Source of the DNA: Bdellovibrio bacteriovorus str. Tiberius | GTDB taxonomy: Bacteria; Bdellovibrionota; Bdellovibrionia; Bdellovibrionales; Bdellovibrionaceae | Assembly: GCF_000317895.1 (NCBI RefSeq) | Contig: NC_019567.1 | Coordinates: 1,488,001 to 1,552,000, forward strand | Direction: 5' to 3' | DNA length: 64,000 nt | Shown: positions 27,312 through 34,947 of the stretch, in pieces | How the letters are laid out: each line of letters starts with the position of its first letter | Position numbering within the stretch: the first letter of the stretch is position 1 | The notes under the pieces: generated by a model | What the model was told of the DNA's origin: nothing | The model's input: only the letters and a program-made list of their open reading frames with translations | Database searches by the model: none | Made by a program: the position numbers and the translations under genes

Positions 27312-28142
27312 TTAAAAATTCGATGACTTGATCGTCTGAATGATTCTTTTGCTGACGGTGTTGTTGTGCTTTTCGGGACGGTACACCAGACAGATTTCGT
27401 CTTTGAACACCGGGGCTTCTTTTAATTTTTCAAGCTGCTTGTATTGGGCGGCGACTCTTGTCGGCAAAAGACCGTACCCAAACCCCAAAGACGTCAGTTT
27501 CGCCACGACCTCAAGGTTGCCTGAACTTAGCACGCCATTGAAGCTGGTCCTTTTGCTGATCTTTTTCAGAATGTATTGGGACTGGGCCAGGTTCTGATCA
27601 TAAATCAATTTGTCCTGGGCGTTTTTGGTGTGGAAGATCGTGACCTCATCTGTGCACAGCTTGTGAATAACAAGATCCGGGTGCTTGATGGGATTCACGA
27701 CAATGCCGAAATCCGCTTCCCAACTGATGACCTTTTCAGTCATTTCCCTGGAAAGACCATGAATAAAATTGAAATCAAGGCCCGCAAAATCGGACTGCAA
27801 AGTCGGCATGAACGCCGCTAGGGTATAAAGCGCGACCGAGGGGTGAACCGCAATGGTATAACTTCCCTGAATAAGACCCGAATCAGGATTTGCCAGATTC
27901 TGGGCCTGCTCCCATTCATAAAGCAAACGGCGAGAGCGCTGTTTGAATTCTTCCCCCAGCTTGGTCAGCTGAATGCCGTTTTTAAGCCGGATCAGCAGAT
28001 TTCCGCCCAGTTCAGTTTCCAGTCGTTTGATGGAATAGCTCAGGGCCGGCTGGGAAATGCCAATGATTTCCGAAGCCCGGGTGACATTCAGGGTTTCGCA
28101 GACAGTTACAAAGTATTTTATGTCATCCATCATTAAAGACAT
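27312..28142 (-). CDS. LysR-family transcriptional regulator
   Basis: 276 residues. The N-terminal helix-turn-helix is typical: DIKYFVTVCETLNVTRASEIIGISQPALSYS..KRLETELGG. A LysR substrate-binding domain follows (~90-270). It is transcribed away from the isonitrile genes across an 88-bp gap holding two dyads, so it most likely controls them in response to an unknown ligand. Related clusters in Pseudomonas are also under LysR control (ptxR, pvcR). No clear Shine-Dalgarno site precedes the ATG at 28142; ATG at 28133 is also possible. Confidence 0.93.
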   Translation of the reverse strand: MSLMMDDIKYFVTVCETLNVTRASEIIGISQPALSYSIKRLETELGGNLLIRLKNGIQLTKLGEEFKQRSRRLLYEWEQAQNLANPDSGLIQGSYTIAVHPSVALYTLAAFMPTLQSDFAGLDFNFIHGLSREMTEKVISWEADFGIVVNPIKHPDLVIHKLCTDEVTIFHTKNAQDKLIYDQNLAQSQYILKKISKRTSFNGVLSSGNLEVVAKLTSLGFGYGLLPTRVAAQYKQLEKLKEAPVFKDEICLVYRPEKHNNTVSKRIIQTIKSSNF

Positions 28143-28145
28143 AAA

Positions 28146-28196
28146 TAGTTTTTATCACAATGAACTAAAAGGGTCATTTTATTTATTTCTAGAAAT
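28146..28196. promoter_or_regulatory. Divergent promoter region with two dyads (candidate LysR sites)
   Basis: TAGTT (28146-28150) and AACTA (28163-28167) form an inverted repeat with 12-bp spacing that includes a T-N11-A LysR-box form. ATTTCTAGAAAT (28185-28196) is a perfect 12-bp palindrome closer to the synthase gene. Binding is inferred from position and symmetry. Confidence 0.45.
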
Positions 28197-28230
28197 TCGC
28201 TAGTTTCCGCTTTAGGAGGAAACCGAGTTT

Positions 28231-29277
28231 ATGAAGCCTGCAGCCCTTGAACTAATTTCAATACAGAGTCATTCCCTTGAAAGTTTTGATCTAAAAAGGT
28301 CCCCCGCTGCCGACACAGCCATGGAAACGGCCCGAAGAATGTTGGCCGAGGTCATGAACTATCGCCGTGTCCCGGGGGCTCATGACCGGTGCGACAATTC
28401 CGAATGCCAGGCTTGCGCCTCTGTTCACCTGCCCAAGATCATTTCGGCCGTTCGCAACAATATGCCTGTCACCTTTGTACTTCCGGCTTTTCCCGGTAAA
28501 TCTCCGAATCCGGAAAAGGTTCTGGGGCCTTTGCCAGACTATGCAGAACAGCTGGCGCTGGAATTCCTGGGCCGCCTGGGTCAGAGGATTAAAAAGTACT
28601 ACTCTCCGGGGATTAAAATCATCCTGTGCTCTGATGGAAGGGTTTTCAGCGACCTGGTGGGTATGAAAGAAAGCAACGTGACGGCTTACCAGTCCGAACT
28701 TTCGGTGCTTAAGGACAAACTATCCCTTGCAGATATTGAGACCTTCAATCTGGATGATTTTTATGGCGAGCTTAGCTTCAATCAAATGCGTGATGAGCTG
28801 ATGAAGCGCTATGGCAGTTCCTTGGATTTCTTAAAGCACAAAGTTCGCAATGGTGCCGGGGATCAGGCGACCGCCGACGAACAAGATGCCCATCGTATGT
28901 ATTGCGGAATCACGCGCTTTCTGTTCGAGGATTCTTTGCACTCGGGGCAGACCAAAAGCCGTTCTGCGATTCAGAAAGAATCCCGTTTGAAGTCCTATGA
29001 AGTCATTCGCCGAAGCAACGCCTGGAGCGATCTGATCGCCGAGCGCTTTCCTGAAGCCGTCAGGCTGTCCATTCACCCACAAACCTGCGGGGCTGCGAAG
29101 CTGGGTATCCGCCTGGTTGGAAATGAAAGTTGGATGACACCATGGCATGGAGTGGCTGTTGAAACCAAGAACGGCCCCGTTCTGCTGAAACGTTCTGAAG
29201 CCGAAGCACTGGGGGCCGAGTTGATTTATTCATCGGACGGACGCCCCAGCCACTACAAAATGGGAGGTGTCCTGTGA
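28231..29277 (+). CDS. isnA: Isocyanide (isonitrile) synthase, PvcA/DIT1 family
   Basis: 348 residues, the usual length for PvcA/IsnA. The enzyme converts the amino group of an aromatic amino acid (tyrosine or tryptophan) to an isonitrile using ribulose 5-phosphate. Recognisable parts: HLPKIISAVRNNMPVTFVLPAFPGKSPNP, IILCSDGRVFSDLVG, RLSIHPQ, KLGIRLVG and TPWHGVAVE, all characteristic of the family. RBS AGGAGG 12 bases before the ATG. Its stop overlaps the GTG start of the dioxygenase gene by four bases. Whether Tyr or Trp is used cannot be told from sequence alone. Confidence 0.9.
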   Translation: MKPAALELISIQSHSLESFDLKRSPAADTAMETARRMLAEVMNYRRVPGAHDRCDNSECQACASVHLPKIISAVRNNMPVTFVLPAFPGKSPNPEKVLGPLPDYAEQLALEFLGRLGQRIKKYYSPGIKIILCSDGRVFSDLVGMKESNVTAYQSELSVLKDKLSLADIETFNLDDFYGELSFNQMRDELMKRYGSSLDFLKHKVRNGAGDQATADEQDAHRMYCGITRFLFEDSLHSGQTKSRSAIQKESRLKSYEVIRRSNAWSDLIAERFPEAVRLSIHPQTCGAAKLGIRLVGNESWMTPWHGVAVETKNGPVLLKRSEAEALGAELIYSSDGRPSHYKMGGVL

Positions 29278-30107
29278 ATTTTAAAGCAACTTATATGAAG
29301 CCCTTTGGCGTTATTGTTGAACCCTTGGTTCAAGGCACCAGTGTCAGGGATCTGGATTTGAAGTCCTTGCACGACTTTTTCCTGCAGGAACAAATCGTGG
29401 TGCTAAGAGGATTTTCCACCTTCAGGGATTCTGCGGATTTTGCTAAGTATTGTGAGCTTTGGGGCGAAATCAGCATCTGGCCTTTTGGAAAAGTGCTGGA
29501 GCTGATCGAGCAGGACAATCCTCAGGATCATATATTTGATCACCGCTATGTTCCGATGCATTGGGACGGAATGTATCGTCCTCAGGTTCCGGAATATCAG
29601 ATCTTTCATTGTGTAAAAGCACCACTGCCGGGGCATGGCGGGCGAACCACTTTTTCAAATACCGTGCTGGCCCTTAAAAATGCGACGCCCCAGCTGAAAG
29701 ATCTTTGGAGCAAAGTCACAGGGATCTATCAAAGAAAGATGGAGTTTTACAACAGTAAGACCGTGTCGCCGATTATCACGAAGCACCCGCAACGAGATTT
29801 TTCTGTAATTCGTTACAATGAGCCTCCTTGTGAAGGTAAAGAATTTGTTAATCCTCCGGATCTGGAGTTCGCTGGTGTCGCGGGCGGAAAAATGAAGGAA
29901 TTCCATCAGGGGTTGCAAGACGCCCTTTACTCGCCCGAAAATTTCTATGCGCACGAATGGCAGGACGGGGATGTGGTGATTACGGATAATTTCTCTTTGC
30001 TGCATGGACGGGAAGGTTTTACTTCAAAATCGCCACGTCATCTGCAGCGTGTGCAGGTGCAAAGCAGTCCGCCCTTTAACAACCCCGGTCTGGAGTCTTA
30101 CAAATGA
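29274..30107 (+). CDS. isnB: Fe(II)/2-oxoglutarate dioxygenase, TauD/PvcB-like
   Basis: 277 residues. The iron ligands are His96 and Asp98 in MHWDGM and His244 in LLHGREGF; an Arg in the following PRHLQRVQ binds 2-oxoglutarate. In PvcB/IsnB, the enzyme oxidatively decarboxylates the isonitrile amino acid to a vinyl isonitrile, or desaturates it. Start GTG at 29274 overlaps the synthase stop; its own stop overlaps the next ATG (ATGA), so all three genes appear translationally coupled. Confidence rests on both sequence and context. Confidence 0.9.
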   Translation: MNFKATYMKPFGVIVEPLVQGTSVRDLDLKSLHDFFLQEQIVVLRGFSTFRDSADFAKYCELWGEISIWPFGKVLELIEQDNPQDHIFDHRYVPMHWDGMYRPQVPEYQIFHCVKAPLPGHGGRTTFSNTVLALKNATPQLKDLWSKVTGIYQRKMEFYNSKTVSPIITKHPQRDFSVIRYNEPPCEGKEFVNPPDLEFAGVAGGKMKEFHQGLQDALYSPENFYAHEWQDGDVVITDNFSLLHGREGFTSKSPRHLQRVQVQSSPPFNNPGLESYK

Positions 30108-31519
30108 CGCCTCAAGTGGTGGATCTTGTTGTTGTCGGGGCGGGGCCCGTGGGGCTGATGTGTGCCTATCTTGCGAATCTTTGCGGGATCAGCACCGTGA
30201 TCGTCGATAAATCCGCGGCACCATTGCAGGTAGGGCGCGCCGATGCCCTGAACGCCCGAACTTTGCAGCTGCTGGAAGTCGGTAAGTTATTTGACGAAGT
30301 TTACCCTTTGGGAAAGTCCTGCAACACCAGTTCCGTGTGGGCGGATGGAAAGTTTATTTCGCGCCAGTCTTCGTGGTGGGACGAGCTGGAAGGGTGCCTG
30401 CACAAACATTTTCTGATGCTGGGGCAGTCTTATGTGGAACAGCTATTGGACGGGCGGCTTGCCGAACAAGGCGCTGCGGTTCGTCGTTCGACCGCGATTG
30501 CGAATATTGAGATTATTGAAAACGGGTGTCTGACCACTTTGGCGGACGGTCAGGTGATTCAGTCCCGTTATGTTGTTGGAGCTGATGGTTCGCGGTCTTT
30601 TGTCCGTGAAAAAATGCAGGTGCCGTTTGAAATCGTGAGGCCGCAGATTATTTGGGCGGTTATTGATGGGGTCGTTGAAACGGACTTTCCAAAAGTGCCT
30701 GAAATCATCGTCTTTCAGGCGGAAACCTCGGACGTGGCGTGGATTCCCCGGGAAGGAAATATTGATCGTTTCTATGTTCGTATGGACGTCAGTGATTTCA
30801 CCCTGGAAGAAGCTGTTGCGAAAATCAATCGCGCGATCAAACCCCATGTTTTGGGGTTTAAAGAGGTCGTGTGGTTTTCCCAGTTTTCGGTGAAAGAGTC
30901 TGTGGCGGAAAAGTTCTCAGTGCAGGATCGGGTGTTTTTGGCGGGTGATGCCAGCCACATTCATTCGGTCAACGGCGGACAGGGACTGAACACGGGCCTG
31001 GCGGATGCTTTCAATCTTATTTGGAAAATGCATATGACTTTGCATCACGGGGCTTCGGATGGCCTTTTGCAAAGTTATGAATCTGAACGGAAACCCGTAG
31101 CTTTAAGTGTCATTGAGTCTTCAGGAGAACTTGTTCGTTCAACCAAATATTCTGCGAAGGGGACGCATGCCGAAGATTACGTTCGGATTGTGCAGAAGCG
31201 CGCGGGGAATATTACCGGGATGGGGATTCGTTATGCGGGCGAAGGTTTGGTGGGATCGCGACTGTTTGATTTTGAGGTGAACAGCGGGGCGGGGACAGTT
31301 CGGCTTTATTCTTTGCTGGATTATACGAAGTTTACTTTGTTTGTCTTTGGGGATGCGCAGCTGGAATTTGAGCTGCCGAGGTATGTTCAGCTTGTTGTCG
31401 TTGATGCTTCTGATTCTGTGTATGCGGGGCAGGCGGTATTGGTGAGACCGGATTCTTATATTGAATTCGTGGTCCCACTGGCGCGGGTTGGGGAACTTGT
31501 GGAATTGGTTTTTGGTTAA
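30104..31519 (+). CDS. FAD-dependent aromatic monooxygenase (PheA/TfdB type)
   Basis: 471 residues. VVVGAGPVGLM (residues ~10-19) is the FAD Rossmann motif, YVVGADGSRSFVRE the DG motif, and DRVFLAGDASHIHSVNGGQGLNTGLADA the GD motif, all diagnostic of group A flavoprotein hydroxylases such as phenol hydroxylase and PgaE/RdmE. It probably hydroxylates the aromatic ring of the isonitrile product. This differs from Pseudomonas PvcC, which belongs to the FADH2-dependent 4-hydroxyphenylacetate hydroxylase group. Overlaps the dioxygenase stop. The stop overlaps that of the convergent ASCH gene by four bases. Confidence 0.9.
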   Translation: MTPQVVDLVVVGAGPVGLMCAYLANLCGISTVIVDKSAAPLQVGRADALNARTLQLLEVGKLFDEVYPLGKSCNTSSVWADGKFISRQSSWWDELEGCLHKHFLMLGQSYVEQLLDGRLAEQGAAVRRSTAIANIEIIENGCLTTLADGQVIQSRYVVGADGSRSFVREKMQVPFEIVRPQIIWAVIDGVVETDFPKVPEIIVFQAETSDVAWIPREGNIDRFYVRMDVSDFTLEEAVAKINRAIKPHVLGFKEVVWFSQFSVKESVAEKFSVQDRVFLAGDASHIHSVNGGQGLNTGLADAFNLIWKMHMTLHHGASDGLLQSYESERKPVALSVIESSGELVRSTKYSAKGTHAEDYVRIVQKRAGNITGMGIRYAGEGLVGSRLFDFEVNSGAGTVRLYSLLDYTKFTLFVFGDAQLEFELPRYVQLVVVDASDSVYAGQAVLVRPDSYIEFVVPLARVGELVELVFG

Positions 31520-31872
31520 AGGTCTATTTCCAGTTCGTAGATGCCTCTTGCGGCGAGGACTTGTTGGGTGGAGTTTAGTTTTCTTACTTCGGTGAGTTCC
31601 CAGGAATAGTAGCCGGGTTCCCATCGGGTTGCGCAGGCGGCGGGGATGTCTTTTTCTTCGAAGGGGCGAACGGATTTGATTTTTACGATTGCGACTGGGA
31701 TGCCGATGTCGGTTTCGCCTTCTTTGAAGAGGAAGTTTTTGTTTTCTACGATGAGCAGGTCACCGGTGAGGTCGGTAGGGGGAAGCCAGCGGCGGACTTC
31801 GATGGTTTTTTCGCCGTTGGCGATGCGGGTGCCGTTGGGGTGGACTATGGAGAGGGTTTTGTGTTTCATCAT
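31516..31872 (-). CDS. ASCH-domain protein
   Basis: 118 residues. TLSIVHPNGTRIANGEKTIEVRRW resembles the ASCH start, where a GxKxxExR motif lines the pocket, followed by LLIVENK and GIPVAIVKIKSVRPF. ASCH proteins are PUA-like and thought to bind RNA or modified nucleosides; no specific role is claimed. The ATG is at 31872 (or 31869); upstream in-frame codons lie in a GC-rich intergenic element and are not used. This is the last gene before the integrated element. Confidence 0.75.
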   Translation of the reverse strand: MMKHKTLSIVHPNGTRIANGEKTIEVRRWLPPTDLTGDLLIVENKNFLFKEGETDIGIPVAIVKIKSVRPFEEKDIPAACATRWEPGYYSWELTEVRKLNSTQQVLAARGIYELEIDL

Positions 31873-31949
31873 TCTGTTCCCGGTTTTGACTGGCTTGTTT
31901 CTCGCGTTGCTTGAAACTCGCTTGGGTTCTGGGTTTGCGGCGGGGGGTG

Positions 31950-32095
31950 GGGCTCGTCGCATCACGCTCCTCGGGGCGTTGCCCTGCGCTTTCGCGCACC
32001 CTCGCGCTAGCATCCTGCTAGGGCGAGGAACCCCTGTGCCGGCGTCGCCGCGTGCTGCGAGCTTTGTAGGATTGTTTTTGCGCCGGCGCTCTAAG
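31950..32095. repeat. GC-rich palindromic intergenic element
   Basis: About 150 bp of very GC-rich non-coding sequence. It holds a strong imperfect hairpin: CCTCGCgCTAGC (32000-32011), loop ATCCT, GCTAGgGCGAGG (32017-32028). Outer parts GCTCGTCGCATCACG (from 31953) and CGTGCTGCGAGC nearly match as inverted repeats. It looks like a dispersed intergenic repeat unit, but only one copy lies in this window. Confidence 0.45.
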
Positions 32096-32133
32096 TTCTA
32101 AGCCCCTTGAAAACTAAGCTGTGAGTAAAAATA

Positions 32134-32166
32134 AAAACCCGAATCTTTCGATTCGGGTTTTTTATT
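32134..32166. terminator. Bidirectional intrinsic terminator, probably the original tRNA-Glu terminator
   Basis: CCCGAATC (32138-32145), loop TTTC, GATTCGGG (32150-32157), with A and T runs on either side. It lies just outside the left attachment repeat. Before integration it would have stood immediately downstream of the tRNA-Glu gene on the minus strand. Confidence 0.8.
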
Positions 32167-32173
32167 TTTAATT

Positions 32174-32187
32174 ACAAATTGGCGTTC
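32174..32187. repeat. Left attachment repeat of the integrated element
   Basis: ACAAATTGGCGTTC, a perfect 14-bp match to 47110-47123. It contains the tRNA-Glu 3' CCA and the last bases of the acceptor stem, as expected for a residue of the target left at the far end. Confidence 0.85.
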
Positions 32188-32682
32188 GCTGGTGCCGGGT
32201 CTTAGAACTGAATTGGTTAACAACGGCCAATGATTCTTACGGCGCTTTGTGTCACTATCTCGGGATTGTTTACATTAGTTGCAGCCCAATATTCTTGGGC
32301 TCTTTGAAACATACTAGCAACGGAGTCTGCTTGAGTGAAGTTCATATTCCAGTCCCCACGGTGGTAAGCAGCTTTTTTATCAAGAATCTCTACTTTATAT
32401 AGGATATCAAAGCCCCTTTGTCCTTCAATACGGAAGCGCTCGGCAATAGTTTTATCTTCGCAAAGAAAGATAGAATCCCACCTGCTGGGTTTGTTTTGAT
32501 AGTTGAGGACGCGTATTTGCTCAAATATGGCTTCTCGCGCGACTAGTCGCAGGTCGTTATGGGCTGAATATAGTTTAAGCATTCTTCCCCAGTTGCCCGG
32601 GAGGACAACGCTCCCTACATCGAGTGGATATGAACTGTTCCTGACCCCGATTTTATTTGGACACCCAACCCAGGGGGTCTTT

Positions 32683-33060
32683 ATGGAAACAACGTCTAAC
32701 AGACGGAAAGTATTTACACAGGAAAAGAAGCAATTAATCATCAAAGAGCACAATTCCCAGGGAATTTCTATCCCAGTGCTTGCCAGGAAATACGGGGTTC
32801 ATGCTATCACTCTTTATAGTTGGAAGAGGCAAATGAACCACAAAAAAGACGAATCCCCAATCAGTGCGGAATACATTCAAAAGTTGATCGAAGAAAACGA
32901 CAAACTCAAGGCTGAGAATCAGAATCTCAAAGCTAAAGTTGGCGATTTGACGATCAAGAATGACATCTTAAAAGATGGCCTGGAGATCGTTCAAAAAAAA
33001 GCGATATTAAAAGCACTTCAACCGCCAAAGAAGTCAAAGCGCTTAATCGGTATGAAGTAA
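32683..33060 (+). CDS. IS3-family transposase OrfA
   Basis: 125 residues. N-terminal helix-turn-helix (VFTQEKKQLIIKEHNSQGIS..VLARKYGVHAITLYSWKRQM), then a leucine-zipper coiled coil (LIEENDKLKAENQNLKAKVGDL). It binds the inverted repeats and acts as regulator or, fused to OrfB, as transposase. Near its end is C-A8-G at 32992-33001, a slippery site for the -1 shift into OrfB. Confidence 0.9.
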   Translation: METTSNRRKVFTQEKKQLIIKEHNSQGISIPVLARKYGVHAITLYSWKRQMNHKKDESPISAEYIQKLIEENDKLKAENQNLKAKVGDLTIKNDILKDGLEIVQKKAILKALQPPKKSKRLIGMK

Positions 33061-33887
33061 GTCAGATCGCAGAAGTTTTCGAAATCAGCCGAAGTTCAAT
33101 TTATTACGAACCAGTTTCTCAGGAGGAAATTGGCATGCCTCGCCATTACCAAAAATCAGACGATCAAATAATTTTAGAAGAAATCAAAGCCGTTATTGCA
33201 ATTAGAGCCACCTATGGCTACCGCCGGGTGACAACGATGGTGAATCGCCAAAGATCCCTTGATGGTCGCAATAAGATCAATCGCAAGCGTGTTCAAAGAA
33301 TCATGCGCATGAATGGTCTTTCATTGCCACAAACAATGCCACAGCCAAAAAGGCCACATACGGGAGTTGTTATGACTATGTTCCCGAATCTGCGTTGGTG
33401 TTCAGATGGCATGGAAATCCGCTGTTTTAACGGCGACAAAGTTTTCGTGGCGTTTGCTTTGGATTGTTGTGATCGCGAAGCATTTGCTTACGTCGCTAGG
33501 ACTGAGCCGCTATCAGCTACCGACATAGAGGAATTGATGGTTAAAGCTGTTGAAGCGAGATTTGGTGAGTCATTGAGATGTCCTCGCGAAATTCAGTGGT
33601 TGTCAGATCGAGGGTCAATTTACCGTGCGAAGTCCGTGAAGGATCTTGGCAAAGAGTTAAATCTGAATTGCTGTTACACCAGAGCCTACAGCCCAGAATC
33701 CAACGGCATGGCTGAAGCATTCGTTAAAACAATCAAAAGGGATTACGTTTATCAGGCTGACTGTGACAGCGCAGAGACGGTTCTCAAGCTTTTGCCGCAG
33801 TGGTTTGCAGATTATAACAATATTGCTCCGCACTCAGCACTTGGCATGAAGAGCCCGGTCGAGTACAAAGGGTCCGTGAACTTTTAA
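33000..33887 (+). CDS. IS3-family transposase OrfB (DDE integrase), read by -1 frameshift
   Basis: The frame is open from the A8 slippery run (about 33000), giving SRSSIYYEP before the first ATG at 33135. The rve integrase core shows the acidic residues: Asp in RWCSDGMEIRC, Asp in QWLSDRGSIYRA, Glu in PESNGMAEAFVKTIKRDYV, matching the IS2 subgroup. The HTH_21-like region ATYGYRRVTTMVN lies before it. All key residues are intact, so the element could still move. The product is most likely an OrfAB fusion from 32683. Confidence 0.88.
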   Translation, partial: SDIKSTSTAKEVKALNRYEVSQIAEVFEISRSSIYYEPVSQEEIGMPRHYQKSDDQIILEEIKAVIAIRATYGYRRVTTMVNRQRSLDGRNKINRKRVQRIMRMNGLSLPQTMPQPKRPHTGVVMTMFPNLRWCSDGMEIRCFNGDKVFVAFALDCCDREAFAYVARTEPLSATDIEELMVKAVEARFGESLRCPREIQWLSDRGSIYRAKSVKDLGKELNLNCCYTRAYSPESNGMAEAFVKTIKRDYVYQADCDSAETVLKLLPQWFADYNNIAPHSALGMKSPVEYKGSVNF

Positions 33888-34017
33888 ACCGTGTCCAAAA
33901 AATCGGGGTTCACTCCAGAACAAAAGAGATAGTACGATTGATCAGCTAACATTTATCGATTTCCTTACTTTATTTAATTGGGTTAAGTACTCATTGATTT
34001 GATAAGATCTCTTAGAT

Positions 34018-34941
34018 CTACATTTCCCATTCTTTCAAAGATCTATCGATGTAGGACTTGAGACGTTTATATCTTTGACCTAGCTTTGGATGATCTTTGA
34101 ACTTGTCTTCACAGTCTAAGACAAATTTTTTAAGGGGTTCGAGGATCTCAAGCGTATAATTGAAATCATCTGGCAAGGTGGATTGAAGTTCTCGGGCGGA
34201 TGCGCCAAAAAAATGAACCATTGGTCGCCCATCTTCGTCCACAATTATCCAGCCATTACATCGTTCCGCCATCATTTGACAGTATTTCCCTATGGCGGCA
34301 TCTCTGAACTCAATGTTTACAATGCTTCTTAAAAAGTTTAGTAGGCCTATTCCAATCAGAACCCTAGGATATTCAGCTTCCTTGCTTTCTAAAGTATAGG
34401 CTCGATTTAGTGCTGGTCCATAAAGTTCATTGCTCCCTGGATACAGAGAAATACCACCTTCAAGATCGATACCTCCACGGAATGGTACTTTTTTACTTAA
34501 ATACAACGGAGCTATCGTACCAACTGAAGCTAAAATTCCGTGAATGCTATTCAGTACTTTGGCGTAATCCAGGTCATTTTTAAGGTAGACTGGTGTCCAT
34601 ACGATTGTAGAGTCAGAGAAACTCTGAAAGTTTATCTTCGAATGACTTAGCATTTCCTTAAAATGAGTTTCAAATTTTTTCGGAATTTGAAACGGTGGCT
34701 CATGCTCTAAATAGCTGTCGAAGAAGTCTAAAAACTGCTTTCTAAAAGCCCAAACAGTGCCTACTGTATGCTTGAGGGTCTTTTGCAGTTTATCTCGACT
34801 TATCTCCGGATTCTCAGCCTCTAGGATCCCTTCAATTTCGCAGATTCGATCCTTCTGTCCAAGTAAATCTAGGAAAGCTACAACGTGATGGCCGTAATAT
34901 AAGTCTGGCTTGCTCTCTCGATCTGTCTTCGGGATGACCAT
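34018..34941 (-). CDS. Class III nucleotide-cyclase-like protein (candidate defence cyclase)
   Basis: 307 residues, soluble. Three motifs fit a divergent class III cyclase fold. HHVVAFLDLLGQKD (Asp25) corresponds to the first metal Asp; QSFSDSTIVW (Asp110) to the second; FRGGIDLEGG..YGPALNRAYTLESKEAEYPRV (~154-193) to the substrate-binding region seen in prokaryotic cyclase homologues such as Pycsar PycC. No effector domain is attached. It is 6 bp after the DUF4209 gene, so they form a two-gene operon. Enzyme activity and product (cUMP, cCMP or other) are hypotheses. An inactive or different cyclase-fold protein cannot be excluded. Confidence 0.55.
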   Translation of the reverse strand: MVIPKTDRESKPDLYYGHHVVAFLDLLGQKDRICEIEGILEAENPEISRDKLQKTLKHTVGTVWAFRKQFLDFFDSYLEHEPPFQIPKKFETHFKEMLSHSKINFQSFSDSTIVWTPVYLKNDLDYAKVLNSIHGILASVGTIAPLYLSKKVPFRGGIDLEGGISLYPGSNELYGPALNRAYTLESKEAEYPRVLIGIGLLNFLRSIVNIEFRDAAIGKYCQMMAERCNGWIIVDEDGRPMVHFFGASARELQSTLPDDFNYTLEILEPLKKFVLDCEDKFKDHPKLGQRYKRLKSYIDRSLKEWEM

Positions 34942-34947
34942 AATTTA

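Larger units (their letters stand above)
32642..33912 (+). mobile_element. IS3-family insertion sequence (IS2-like)
   Basis: 1271 bp. Terminal inverted repeats: left TGACCCCGATTTTATTTGG and right (read inward) TGAACCCCGATTTTTTGG, ending in GACAC. Two overlapping frames, orfA and orfB, are joined by a -1 shift. No clear target-site duplication flanks it. Confidence 0.9.
32217..33952 (-). pseudogene. DUF2441-like gene interrupted by an IS element
   Basis: The 3' part (32217-32641) encodes residues resembling DUF2441: YPLDVGSVVLPGNWGRM, NKPSRWDSIFLCED, ILYKVEILDKKAAYHRGDWN. The 5' part is on the far side of the IS: ATG at 33952, with AAGGA nine bases upstream, encoding MLADQSYYLFCSG. Removing the IS (32642-33912) joins 40 nt and 2 nt into a glycine codon, restoring one frame of about 155 residues. 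The gene is the first of the element, reading toward the left repeat. Function of the family is unknown. The reconstruction is directly visible; the family call is moderate. Confidence 0.75.

Noticed and set aside
32630-33925. Target-site duplication around the IS
   Set aside because: Flanks (..CTGTTCC and CTCCAGAA..) do not share a 3-5 bp direct repeat with the chosen ends, so none is claimed.
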